Source: Liquidambar formosana
Taxonomy: Eukaryota; Streptophyta; Magnoliopsida; Saxifragales; Altingiaceae
DNA length: 64,000 nucleotides
Reading direction: 5' to 3'
Assembly: GCA_039720395.1 (NCBI GenBank)
Contig: CM077823.1
Span: 9,380,107 to 9,444,106, forward strand
Shown here: piece after piece, positions 47,551-58,039 of the stretch
Position numbering within the stretch: position 1 is the stretch's first letter
Layout: every line of letters starts with the position of its first letter
The notes under the pieces: model-generated
Database searches by the model: none
What the model saw: only the letters and a program-made list of their open reading frames with translations
Told to the model about the DNA's origin: nothing
Program-made: the position numbers and the translations under genes

Positions 47551-50445
47551 CCAAACATCAAGCCAAAACCTCATGCGCGACCCATCCCATTTCTTGTGAC
47601 TCGACAAGTCTTCCAAATTCTCAATGGAATTCTCCATTTAACCTCACTTGGTAACCATACACCCCCATTCACTCTATATATATAATTCCCTCCAGAATGC
47701 ATCTTGCTATGTACCAAATCTCCACCACCATTTGCACAGCAAAGCTTCATTTTTTTACATCAAAGAGACAATACCAAAACCACCCCATTTCATCCCTTGG
47801 ATTAAATTTTTCCATTTTACCAAATGAATCTTTCTCCTCTCATTTCAACCACCCCATACGAATCTCATTGGAGTCGCCTCAATTTTTTTTGCCACCCCCC
47901 TAGGCATCCTACATAACGATAAATAATATACAGGAAGATTCACCAAAACTAATTTAATCAATGTTACACTACCCCCCATAGACAGATACTTCCCTTTCCA
48001 TGCTGCTAATTAATCTACTTCTTACCCTTTTTTGCAAAGGATCCCAAGTCTTCAATGACCTTGGATTCGCACCCAAAGGTAACCCTAAATATATATGTAG
48101 TTGGTAAGGAACACACTTTGCACTGCAGCTTGGACGCATACTCTGCAACCTTCTCAACCTCCACCCCAATCCCAATAATAGTACTTTTATGAAAATTAAT
48201 CTTCAAACTAGACACAAATTGATAACATTTCAAAATTATTTTATCCGCCAACACTTCTTCAATATTATCATTGCAGAAAATCAATGTATCATCAGCGAAC
48301 TAAAGGTGTGATACAAAAAAAGAACCCTCCCGCAGTTGAAAGCCCTTGATCAACCCCACCTCTCTAGCTTTCACCAACATCTCTCTTAATCCCTCTGCCA
48401 CTATGAGAAACGGCAGTGGGGATAATGGATCCCCTTGCCTTAATCCCTTCTTAAGCTTGATCTCCTTCTTAGGGGAGCGATTAATAAGGACAGAAGCAGA
48501 TGCCGACGACACACATTCTCTAATCCACTTTCTCCATTGTATACCAAAACCCATTCTACCCACCATATAGTCGAGAAACCTCCAATCCACACAATCGTAT
48601 GGTTTTTTAAAATCTAACTTAAAAACCAAACCACAAACTTTCTTTTTCCTCCAAAAATCTACTACTTCATTTGCAATAAGCACTCCATCAATAATCTGCC
48701 TACCACTAATGAAAGCACTTTGTTCCTGACTAATCAACATTAGAAGGACTTCCTTCATTCTATTTGCTAGAACTTTTGCCAGTATCTTGTAAATCAAACC
48801 CACCCCACTATAACTGATAGGCCTAAAATCGGAAAATGTCACAATAGGGTTCTCAGTCTTAAGAATAAACACCACAAAAGATGCATTCAATCCCTTCACT
48901 ATTTTAGCATTCTGATGAAATTCATCCATGAACTAGATCACGTGTTCTTTCAATATTGCCAACATTTCTTCACAAAATTCATATTGAAACTGTCTAGATC
49001 TGGCCAGGGGCTTTGTTACTATCTCTTCTACAGAAAAAGAATCCTCCAAATTCCCTATCAGTAACCCTTCTAAAGATTTGAAAGAAATTCCATTCAACGT
49101 AGGCTTTGCAACATATTCAGATTCAGAAATTTTTTTTCCCTAAAAAATTCCAATGCCTCCCTCTTTATCTCCTCTGGGTTTACAATTGACCTCCCTTCCA
49201 CCATATTGTTCGCAATGAGATTTCTTCTTCCTCTATAAGCTGCCATCATGTGAAAAAATCTAGAATTTCTATCCCTTCCTTTATCCAAGAAATTCTCGAT
49301 TTTTGCCTCCACATACTCTCAAGATTTTTCAACTTCTGCCACAATTCACCTCCCATAGTTTTTTCTTTGCTACCAAATCATCCAAATTCCACTCGCTTCC
49401 CTCTTGAAATAGATCCATACGATGGAGGCTTTTTTCAACCTCCTTCATTTGTTCCTCTAATCTCCCAAATACATGCACATTACACTCTTTCAGACAGCTT
49501 TTCAGCAATTGTTCGTAACTTCTTTAGAATTCCATATCCTGTCCCCCATGCACCACATACGTGGACCAAGCATTCCTCACAACTTCAACAAATTTTGGAT
49601 GACTCAACCAGAAATTTAAAAATTTGAACGGTTTAGGGCCCCATTCTACCTTGTCTACTGCATGCAAGCAGAATTGGAGCTTGATCCAATAATCCCTTCG
49701 CTAAGCCCCATTGACATAAAGAGGGGAATTACCTCTGCCACTGATCCTAGCCCTCTGCAAGACTTCTGCGTAGCTATTGATATGGTCCTGAGGACTCTGC
49801 ATCAGTGGGTACACAGTCTCTCCTTCTTACTCTCAAAATCATTTTGTATTGCACGTTATAATCACTTTTATGAAAGTTATACTTGATATTAACAACCATA
49901 TATCATATTCTCATGTAGTGTTTTGTGAATGAAAAATTCAGGAAAGACCCAAAGCTTGCCACAACCAATAATTTCCCCATAGACAAAACGTTACCCTTCT
50001 TAACATTGATGTAATACAAGGACTCAATACTTTTGACATATCCTTGGCTTGTATTGATTTTGTACCGTAAGGCCTAAACCCACCACACACTCATTCTCAT
50101 GCCACTGAAATCCTAGTAGTGTTAGAGGGTACTCTATATGTTCGCTTTCTCACGTCGAGCATAGATAACAACTGTCTCTTCACCAAAACTCTAAATGCAG
50201 TAGATGTTTTTGTGTTCTAGTTGGTCTCGTTCACTTCGAATTAAATGTGGGAAAAACAAATGTGGTTTCCATTTATGGTATGAGAAGCCAAAATCCAGGT
50301 CTAATCACAATAGCAAATGCGGTTTTTGGGTCGAATCCACCCATCTCCCATGTTCTTATGAAGGCCTCCTAGTTAGACGAAAACGTTGTTAACTATCTTC
50401 AAGCTAGAAAAGTTATGATGGGACAAAAACTAGGAAATTTATAAA

Positions 50446-51322
50446 TATATGAATGATTTGCCTTGCTATTTAACCATTCAATCTTCATCTTTAATTTCTT
50501 AATTACAATAATCATATAATAAAACGGTCCATCGCATACCTCTGTCTATAAGGCTTTGGGAATAATACGATAGCGTTGCTTTTCTCTATGAGGCTTTAGG
50601 AATTATATATACAATATTGATTGTGCTCTTTGTTATGCATGTCGTACGTCAATCTCTCTCGCTCTCTCTTTCTCTTGGGACTGACTCTCTAACTACTCGC
50701 TGGACCCGTATAGATTGAAATTACATTATAAAATTGAAATTAAATAATTAACCAAAAAAAAATAAATAATTGAGAAGATCTTTGCATGACATGAAACAAA
50801 TGACAGTGCGAAGAAAGAAAAGGAGCTTCAATCATGCAAAATTATCTTGATAGAAGTAATTATCCTGATCGTTAGTACATGAAAAATTTGCATGCAAGAA
50901 TTTAATGCAGTGCTATCTGCCTATATCCAATGTACGTTCAACAAAGTCCAAATTTATTTAAAATTTTGTAACAGTTCACTTGTCTATTAAAGCTAGGGAT
51001 TAAATCATTGTGCCAATACATATAGTCAATTAAGTGATAAAGAATAGATCTAAGATATTTTGGTTATTGTTGGATTGATCCCTTGACTAGAAAACAAACA
51101 ATTAGACAAGACTTGGCATTACATGATTTAGACAATAATGTCCAAATTCTTTATAAACCCACAAGACACATTGATTCATTGGGTACTTGACATAAGGTTT
51201 ATATATTTGAGGTTTTCCGTCAAACATCTTGCGTGAATTACTTATGCAAACTTACCATTCGCCAAATTGAAGATATCAAAAAGCTAAATTTGGAATTAAA
51301 TCTTTGATTCAATCACGATGAG

Positions 51323-51355
<33 letters not shown>

Positions 51356-51496
51356 TAACGAACAAGTACTATTATATTATTCTCCAAGTCATATAGAGAG
51401 GGGTACACATGGACCCTTTTATTGTATGATTATTGTAAGGAAGAAAATATTAGTGGTTAAATAACCAAGTACATATATTGTCTAGTTCTTGTCCCA
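50446..51496. other. Spacer between germin-like genes 3 and 4
   Basis: Non-coding 3' flanks of two convergent GLP copies. Microsatellite GA near 51324-51352. Sequences match the corresponding spacer between genes 5 and 6. Confidence 0.6.
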
Positions 51497-52379
51497 TCAG
51501 AATTTTTCCTCAAGAGCAGTAACCACATTTTTGTCCAATTGAAAGGCCTTCACAAGAACATCAGGAGAAATGGGTGGATTCGATCCGAAGACGTTCTTTG
51601 CTATAACGATTAGACCTGGATTCTGGCTGCAAAGAGCTGAAATGGAAACTGCATTAGTATGTCCCACGTTGAATTGGAAGTGAATGAGACCAACTGGGAA
51701 CACAAAAACATCTCCAGCATTTAAGACTTTGGTGAAGAGGCGGTTATCCGGGTTCGACGTGACAAATCCAACGTAGAGAGTACCCTCCAAGACTAGTAGG
51801 AGTTCAGTGCCACGAGGGTGCGTATAGGGAGGGTTTAAGCCATATGGTGCAAAATCAATACGAGCCAAGGATACATCAAGAGTGTTGAGTCCTGGTATCA
51901 TGTCAACATTAAGCAAAGTGACGTTTGATCCAAGTTGGTTATTTGTGTTTCTGGGATTTTGAAGCCCTGAAAAGAAGAAATCGTTGGCTGTGGCAAGCTT
52001 TGGATCCTTGCAGAATTTTCCATTCACAAACACTGCATGAAATTACAAGGTTGTTAGCATCAAGTGAAGCCGTCATCAATGAAATTAGTAGTTATAGCAT
52101 GGAATACAAAATAAGAAAGCCCATTCACATGATATTTTGTCTGTCAAAATGTGAGCAAAATGTCATTAACTAGTGTAGACTTCAAGCATGATAAGCTTAT
52201 GAAAGGAGCTAGAATTTAAGAAGATGAAGGAAAAAGTATGTACCTGCAGATTCAGAGTCGTATTGATCAATGGCTACGCAAAAGTCTTGTAGAGATGCTA
52301 GATCAGAGGCAGAGGCAAAGGAGGAGGCCAAAGCCAAGAGGACAGCAGCTACAAGGAAGTACTGAACACCGTTCATCAT
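51497..52379 (-). CDS. Germin-like protein 4 with a lost metal ligand
   Basis: Exon 1 52379-52244, exon 2 52032-51497, 223 residues, open. Signal peptide, Cys pair (DFCVA, GKFCKD), NVT site and box 2 [14 protein letters not shown] are kept. Box 1 reads [13 protein letters not shown]: the first His of the HxH pair is Tyr (CAT to TAT), a different residue from the one lost in gene 2. It ends at EEKF with the same in-frame TGA. TATAAATA is near 52468-52475. Open reading suggests recent or relaxed change; expression and activity are unknown. Confidence 0.88.
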
Positions 52380-53830
52380 TGTAAGGCGGCTAGCTCTGCA
52401 AACTTGAACTAACTTCTGAGTATTATTGTTTGGGTAAGGGATGAGAAATCTTGCATGGGATACGTGTTTATTTATAGATAGGAGTCATTGATTAAGTCCA
52501 TTAGACAAAACTTAGTCTGTCTTCAGACGTGGTTGTCTTACTGACTCTTCACCAACTACTGATCGAGTCTTCGTTCTTAGTATTATAATGAAGAATTGTA
52601 AGGGTGACACTTCTCTGCTTTAGACAAATCATTGGCCCAAAACTAGTTTTCTAGTTATGATGTACGTGTCACTTGCATGCCTTATATGTTTCAATACCAC
52701 TCACACGTTCAAAAATGTATGCGTGTTCTGACTTATGGCCTGTTTGGGTGTTCAATTAATTTGAAATTTTTTCAATTTAAGGTATTGTACATAATAGCAA
52801 AGACACAATTAATTCAAGATAATGGTAGTCATCACAAATATGAGTGCAAGTTCAATATAATGGCATTTTATGAATTTTTAATTCAACTTCTTCAAATATT
52901 CTAATTCAAGGTGATGGCTGGAATTGTGCTTTCAATACCGTGTAGAATATCCTAAGATGCTCACCTCAGATGCTCGCTGCATCAAAACCCGTTGGTTGAT
53001 CTTCTTGTCATGCATGTGAATGGGATTATAAACCAATTGTGCTTATTGCTTGATAATTTTTATTAGACCTATTCAACCCGTCTAGGTTAACTTTAATTAA
53101 TTTAATCCTGTTCTAAATGCAAATGCACGTGCAATTTGGTAATTCCGACTTAAAAGCATAGTTTTTTTTAGTGGAGGTCTTCAGCCGGAACCACTATGTC
53201 CATTCAATTTAATTATATCCTTGTACAGTATTTATAAATTTATTAGGTGAAGATGGGTTCAAACCTTATGCTGCAGGACTTGCACAACATTGATAGACTT
53301 GAACACGCTTGCAAAAATCTATGGAAAAGTTTGAAGGGGTCTGGGCTTTTTTTTTGTTTAGCGGAGACTACCATTCTTGATTGCAATTGGTATTTCATTT
53401 ATAATGGGCGGTGCTATATGAAGCACTTTTGTACAACACCCCATACAACACCTACCCCATACCTGCAAAAAAGAGAACTATTAAATAATTAAATTGAGTA
53501 ATTTTAACATATAGTGTCACATAAGGTACTGTATTTTGGTGTTACACATAAGGTACTGTACATAGCATTTCTCTTTTTGTAATTGTTTCTTGAGAGAGAA
53601 GAATGAGATATTTGAAAAATGACCATTTCCATGTCAAGAATACATCGATGTAAGCATAGTTGTTGAAAAATCATTCGCCATCCTTGAAAAAGGAAAAAAA
53701 AATGCTAACCATTGAAGACCGTAAGTTTCCTCAATGACTCCTGTCTAGGGATGTTTCCCACGTAAGATTTCTCACCCCTTACACAAAAAATAATACCCAA
53801 AAGTAAATTAAAGCCAGCCTAATATTCGCG
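52380..53830. promoter_or_regulatory. Divergent upstream region of germin-like genes 4 and 5
   Basis: Left part: gene 4 5' UTR and TATA. Right part: GLP plus-strand promoter block (53600-53660) and the empty-site sequence CATGTCAAGAATACATCGATG. No other gene. Confidence 0.55.
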
Positions 53831-54585
53831 ATAAACTCTGTTCACTTCATTGCAACTGTTGTCTTAATGGCTTTTGCTTTCTCTTTTGCCTCTGCCACTG
53901 ATCCTAGCCCTATTGAGGACTCTGCATCTATGGGTACACACTCACTCCTTACTCTCAAAATCATTTTGTATTGGTGGTATAATCACTTTTATAACAGTTA
54001 TACTCAATACTAACAACTATTTATTATATTTTCATGCAATGTTTGTGCAAGTACTCAAAGCTTCCCACAACCAATGATTTATTTTATTTTTTAGTTTTTA
54101 TTTTTTTAGGACTCCAAACTCCATACATCAATTCAACTTGGAGTACAGGTAAACGTACATCGTGCTCCTTAATGTTGATGTAATAAAAGGACTCGATCAA
54201 CACTCTTGACATATCCTTGCCTCGTATTGATTTTGCACCATATAGCCTGCACCCTCCCCACACTCATCCTCATGCCACGTATCTATGTCGGCTTCGTCAC
54301 GTCGAGCACGAATAACAACCATCTCTTCACCAAAACCCTAAATGCAGGAGATGTCTGTGCTTTCTGGCCATTGGTCTCATTCACTTCCAATTCATGATAA
54401 ATGTGGGGAAAACGAATGCGATTTCCATTTTTTGTTTGATCAGCCAGAATCTAGGTCTAATCACAATGGCAAATGCAGTCTTTGGATCAAATGCACCCAT
54501 CTTTCCTGATGTTCTTACAAAGGCTTTCTGGTTGGCAAAGTGTGATTAACTATCTTGAAAAATGTTTTGATGGGACAACTAGGAA
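53831..54585 (+). pseudogene. Germin-like gene 5, dead copy
   Basis: The start codon is ATA (53831) where gene 3 has ATG. The signal-peptide frame is still legible (NSVHFIATVVLMAFAF). Exon 1 has lost the QDFCVAI segment with the first Cys. The exon-2 acceptor AG is AA (54038-54039). Exon 2 is frameshifted, with box 1 reduced and remnants of GFVTSS and [11 protein letters not shown]. Its flanks serve as empty sites for insertions near gene 3. Confidence 0.85.
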
Positions 54586-54796
54586 ATTATAAAAAATATG
54601 AACGATTTGCCTTGCTATTTAACCATTCTTCATCTTTTCTTTATTACAATAATAGTTTAAAGCTTTGGGAATAATACAATAGTGATGCAAATCGCATCGC
54701 GTGCTTGACGTTAAAGTTTCTTGAGGCGATGGACCGTTGAGACGTCAAAGCATAAAGGCTCTCTTTCATGTTTTGATGGCCCAACGGAAGACTAGG

Positions 54797-54844
54797 CATA
54801 CGCATAACTATTTATGCGTACGCATTACTACTTGAGCGTACGCA
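54797..54844. promoter_or_regulatory. Palindrome array in the 5' LTR (GCGTACGC type)
   Basis: Three units centred at 54799.5, 54819.5 and 54839.5, spacing exactly 20 bp. The middle one is the 12-bp perfect palindrome ATGCGTACGCAT. The first carries one substitution. Confidence 0.8.
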
Positions 54845-55269
54845 TATTTACTTTAGCTATTTTAGGAGTTTTAATTATTTTGTTTTATTTAATTATTGCT
54901 TTGCTAGTTTCCTTGTTATTTCTTACTTGTTTTAGTAGAACTAGGTTTTCTTGTTCTAGTAGAATTAGGTTTTCCCATTTCATAGTTTAGTTCTCTATAT
55001 AAAGGGATATAAGCCTTATGGTAAAGGGAGTTTAGTACGTTGATTATTTTCTGAGATTAATAATATCGAGAGAAAGAGTGCGAGTTTCTCCTTCATTTCT
55101 TGCTTTCGTGTTCTTGAGTGAATATCGATTGTGGTTGCCTACTATCTAGTATTGTTGTTATGAAAATCAATAGATTGGTGGACGCTTGATTGTTTTTGGT
55201 GAGCTTCGTCTCAGCCACATATTTTCCACTGCATCAATTGGTATGAAAACCCAGTTCATTCTTACTGTC

Positions 55270-55947
55270 ATGTCAAGACGAGGAGGAGGACGTGCTAGAG
55301 GCCGTGAAGCCAATCTGGAAGAGGAGAACTTTCACGAGGACATGGCCCAAATGCGACAAGAATTCCTAGATGAGGTACGAGCCCTATACGAGCGTTATCA
55401 TCTTGAGCGGCGTCATAGTCATCTATCTCCGTCTCCACGTTCTATGGACAAGGAGAGTGTTGAGGATGTTTTTGTTGAGGATGTCGTTGTGGAGAATGAA
55501 AATTTGGATGAAGATGAAGGAGGTAAGAATTTTGAATTCATAGAAAAATTTTCTTTAAATAATTTTGGTGATGTGGAAGCTGAAAATTTAGTGGATTTTA
55601 ATTATTCGCCTATTTTTTATGAATATGATGATGGTGATATTGAGCCAAATATTATTGAAAATTTAGAAGATCAAGGTGAGACCATTCCTTACAATTCTTT
55701 TGAACAAAATTATTTAGAAAGTAATTTTGACTCAGTTAATGTTTGTTGGGTTAAAATTCCTAGAGTTGAGGAATTTAAACATTATAATTTTATAAAGGAT
55801 GAAGTTTTTATCATTAAAGAATTGAAAGATTATGATTTTATTGGAATTGAAAATCTTTGCTTCATTGTGAGTCTTCTACTGCTGAAAATTTTGAATGAGA
55901 TGGAGGTTGCAGAGAAAAATTTTTGTTATCAAATTTTGGGAAAATAA
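55270..55947 (+). CDS. Uncharacterised acidic protein of the LTR element
   Basis: 225 residues from ATG 55270; the frame is open further upstream into the LTR, but this Met precedes the basic RRGGGRARGRE start. Layout: short Arg/Gly-rich N-terminus, an acidic coiled-coil-prone stretch (EEENFHEDMAQMRQEFLDEV), a Ser/Pro spacer, then a long Asp/Glu/Asn-rich region. It lies where gag begins and the Arg/Gly start resembles some Gypsy gag N-termini, but no capsid or zinc knuckle is seen. It may be a truncated gag or an element-specific protein. Confidence 0.5.
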   Translation: MSRRGGGRARGREANLEEENFHEDMAQMRQEFLDEVRALYERYHLERRHSHLSPSPRSMDKESVEDVFVEDVVVENENLDEDEGGKNFEFIEKFSLNNFGDVEAENLVDFNYSPIFYEYDDGDIEPNIIENLEDQGETIPYNSFEQNYLESNFDSVNVCWVKIPRVEEFKHYNFIKDEVFIIKELKDYDFIGIENLCFIVSLLLLKILNEMEVAEKNFCYQILGK

Positions 55948-56408
55948 ATTTTGGAGGCAATTGAAACAAAAAAAGTTCTCAAAGTATTTATTCAAATGGA
56001 GTGGTCGACATCAATACTTGTGTGAAGACAACCCGTAGAGTTCGGGGACAAACTCTCTCCAAACAGGGGAGAATAGGGAGGATGATGCGAGGTGTAAAAC
56101 GGTCACTTTTGTGCAACCGAACCCTTGCAGATCAAGCACTGGATCCGCAATATCAACAGCTGGAAGCATGGTAGTAGTTTTATTGGGGACCGAACAGTCT
56201 AAGTCTTCAACATCAAGCACTTGGTTCCTTATCATGGAGATAGCTCAAAATATGAAACTGCGAATTCAAGGGTGAATTCTCTCCAAATAGGAGAGAATGA
56301 CATAGATCGCATCGCATGCTTGACCTTAGAGTTTCTGGTGGCGATGAACCGTTGAGACGTCAAAGCGTAAAGGTTCTTTTTCATGTTTGATGACCAGCGG
56401 AATACTAG

Positions 56409-56523
56409 GCGTACGCATAACTATTTATGCGTACACATCACTACTTGAGTGTACACATATTTAAACAATGTGTACGCACCACAGGGCGATAGGTGTTTTG
56501 CTGCGATGGGTATTTTGCTACTG
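56409..56523. promoter_or_regulatory. Palindrome array in the 3' LTR
   Basis: Centres near 56412.5 (GCGTACGC), 56432.5, 56452.5 (GTGTACAC) and 56473.5. Relative to the 5' LTR the third unit changed on both arms, so it stays a perfect palindrome. TTTTGCTACTG lies at 56513-56523. Confidence 0.75.
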
Positions 56524-56935
56524 CTGCTAATTTCGAGGGTCTAGTTTGTTTTAGCTATTTTAGGAGTTTTAATTATTTTGTTTTATTAATTTAATTATTG
56601 CTTTACTAGTTTGCTAGTTATTTCTTACTTGTTCTAGTAGAACTAGGTTTTCTTGTTCTAGTAGAATTAGCTTTTCCTATTTCATACTTTAGTTTTCTAT
56701 ATAAAGGGATGTAAGTCTTATGGTAAAGGGAGTTTAGTTGATTATTTTATGAGATTAATAATATCGAGAGAAAGAATCGTTTCTTCTTTATTTCCTGCTT
56801 TCGTGTTCTTGAGTGAATATCGATCGTGGTTGCCTACTATCTGGTATTGTTCTTGCGACAATCAACAGATTGGTGGACGCTTGATTGTTTTTGGTGAGCT
56901 TCGTCTCTTCATGTATTTTCCGCTGCATCAAATAG

Positions 56936-58039
56936 AGTGCTTCTCTCTTTGAGGCTTTAGGAATTATACAATATTTATAGTGCTCTTTGTTATGCATGTC
57001 GATCTCTGTCTCTCTCTTAGGACTGACTCTCCAATTACTCGTTGGAACCGGATAAATCGAAATTACATTAAAAAATTGAACTTAAAATACTTAACCAAAA
57101 AAATAAGAAAAATGATAACATCATTTCGACATGAAACAAATGACAGTGCGAAGAGAGAAAAGAAGCTTGATGCAATCATGAAAAATTATCTTGATAGAAG
57201 AAGTTATTTTAGCAATTGAGGTCTTTCACAGAATGACGCGACAATAGGAAAATAATTACAACTCAATACATTGACTAATAACTTCCTAGTCATTTTTGGT
57301 TAAGTTAGTAGTCATCTATTTTTAGTTAGTTATCAATTGTATTGATTTGTAGTTATCAATTGTATTAATTAGGTACGTAACATCATTTTATATACAAATG
57401 ATATTACCGTATATTGATAAAAGACCACTGAAAAAGGTCTAATTAAAGTAGAACTGACCACACTAGAATATTTTAGTTTAACAATATATAAAAGGATATT
57501 TTTTACTTCAAGTTTATTTATGTTAACACCATATAGGCCGGTGTCCATATCTTGGAATTTGTGCTATAAAAATGATAAATCAGATGGAGGCCAGAGAACA
57601 CCATATTTCTCAGATAACCCTTTTTCTCATTCGCCGCTAGAATTCAAGACATTTTGGTTATTTTGGACACTGTTTTGTTTCATTCTTCACCTCACGAAAC
57701 ATTAACCCTTCTCACCCTAATTTCACCCCAAATTCTTTATAAACCCACGAGACACATTGATTCATTGGGTATTTGACATGAGGTTTAATTGAGGATTTCC
57801 ATCAAATTTGCAAGCTTACCATTCGTGAAATTGAAGCTACCAAAAAAAGCTAAATTTGGCAATAAATCTTTTATTTAATCATGATAAGGGGAGAAAGAGA
57901 TAACAAACAGATACTATTATATTATTGTCAAAGCCATATAGAGAGAAGTACACATGGACCCTTTTATTGTATGCTTAACGAATAAAAGATAATAAGTGGT
58001 TAAATAACCAAGTACATATATTGTCTAGTTATTGTCCCG
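56936..58039. other. Spacer between germin-like genes 5 and 6
   Basis: Gene 5 3' flank (to about 57200), then AT-rich sequence with a short duplicated TAGTTATCAATTGTATT near 57328-57370. Gene 6 3' flank from about 57735. No gene. Confidence 0.5.

Larger units (their letters stand above)
43700..49640 (-). pseudogene. ORF2 of the minus-strand LINE (RT, zf-RVT, RNase H), broken
   Basis: Reading down the minus strand: pre-RT linker (49630-49000, multiple stops); RT 48929-48300 with FRPISYSGVGLIYKILAKVL, SGRQIIDG and [22 protein letters not shown] at about 48290; post-RT region to 47290. Then, after the inserted LINE, the zf-RVT part at 44540-44380 (ECVVCFAM) and an RNase H domain at 43970-43790 (FTVDGSFIGKPG, NVAELMTIR). 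Catalytic Asp and Glu of RNase H are visible. Stops and frameshifts are numerous. Confidence 0.82.
42547..49731 (-). mobile_element. L1-type LINE with RNase H, inserted in germin-like exon 1
   Basis: Minus-strand LINE with its poly(A) end (T-rich on plus) at 42547-42596 and its 5'-truncated end at about 49731. Body: RT, zinc-binding domain, RNase H, 3' UTR. Two insertions interrupt it: a hAT MITE (42898-43591) and another LINE fragment (44576-47258) carrying its own hAT. Exact TSDs in the GLP exon could not be fixed. Confidence 0.85.
42500..50445 (+). pseudogene. Germin-like gene 3, split by a 7.2-kb LINE
   Basis: The start (ATG 42500, MNFVHFIAAVVFMV) and upstream DNA lie left of the minus-strand LINE. 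The gene resumes at about 49732 with [15 protein letters not shown]. Intron from about 49808, exon 2 from 49919. Box 1 is still legible as [13 protein letters not shown] near 50070, and a box 2 remnant near 50205. Exon 2 has several frameshifts and stops, including TAG where box 2 begins. It is clearly dead. Its flanks match those of gene 5, so both come from one duplication. Confidence 0.85.
54683..56930 (+). mobile_element. Non-autonomous LTR retroelement (LTRs about 554 and 633 bp)
   Basis: 5' LTR 54683-55236, 3' LTR 56298-56930, both starting TGA and ending GCATCA, with a 5-bp TSD AATAG (54678-54682, 56931-56935). A degraded primer-binding site (TGGTATGAAAAC) follows the 5' LTR. An ORF of unknown function sits inside; no protease, RT or integrase. 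The 3' LTR has about 80 bp (56468-56550) missing from the 5' LTR. TATA-like TATATAAA at 54996. The unoccupied state is seen in the gene 3 flank near 50570. Confidence 0.92.
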
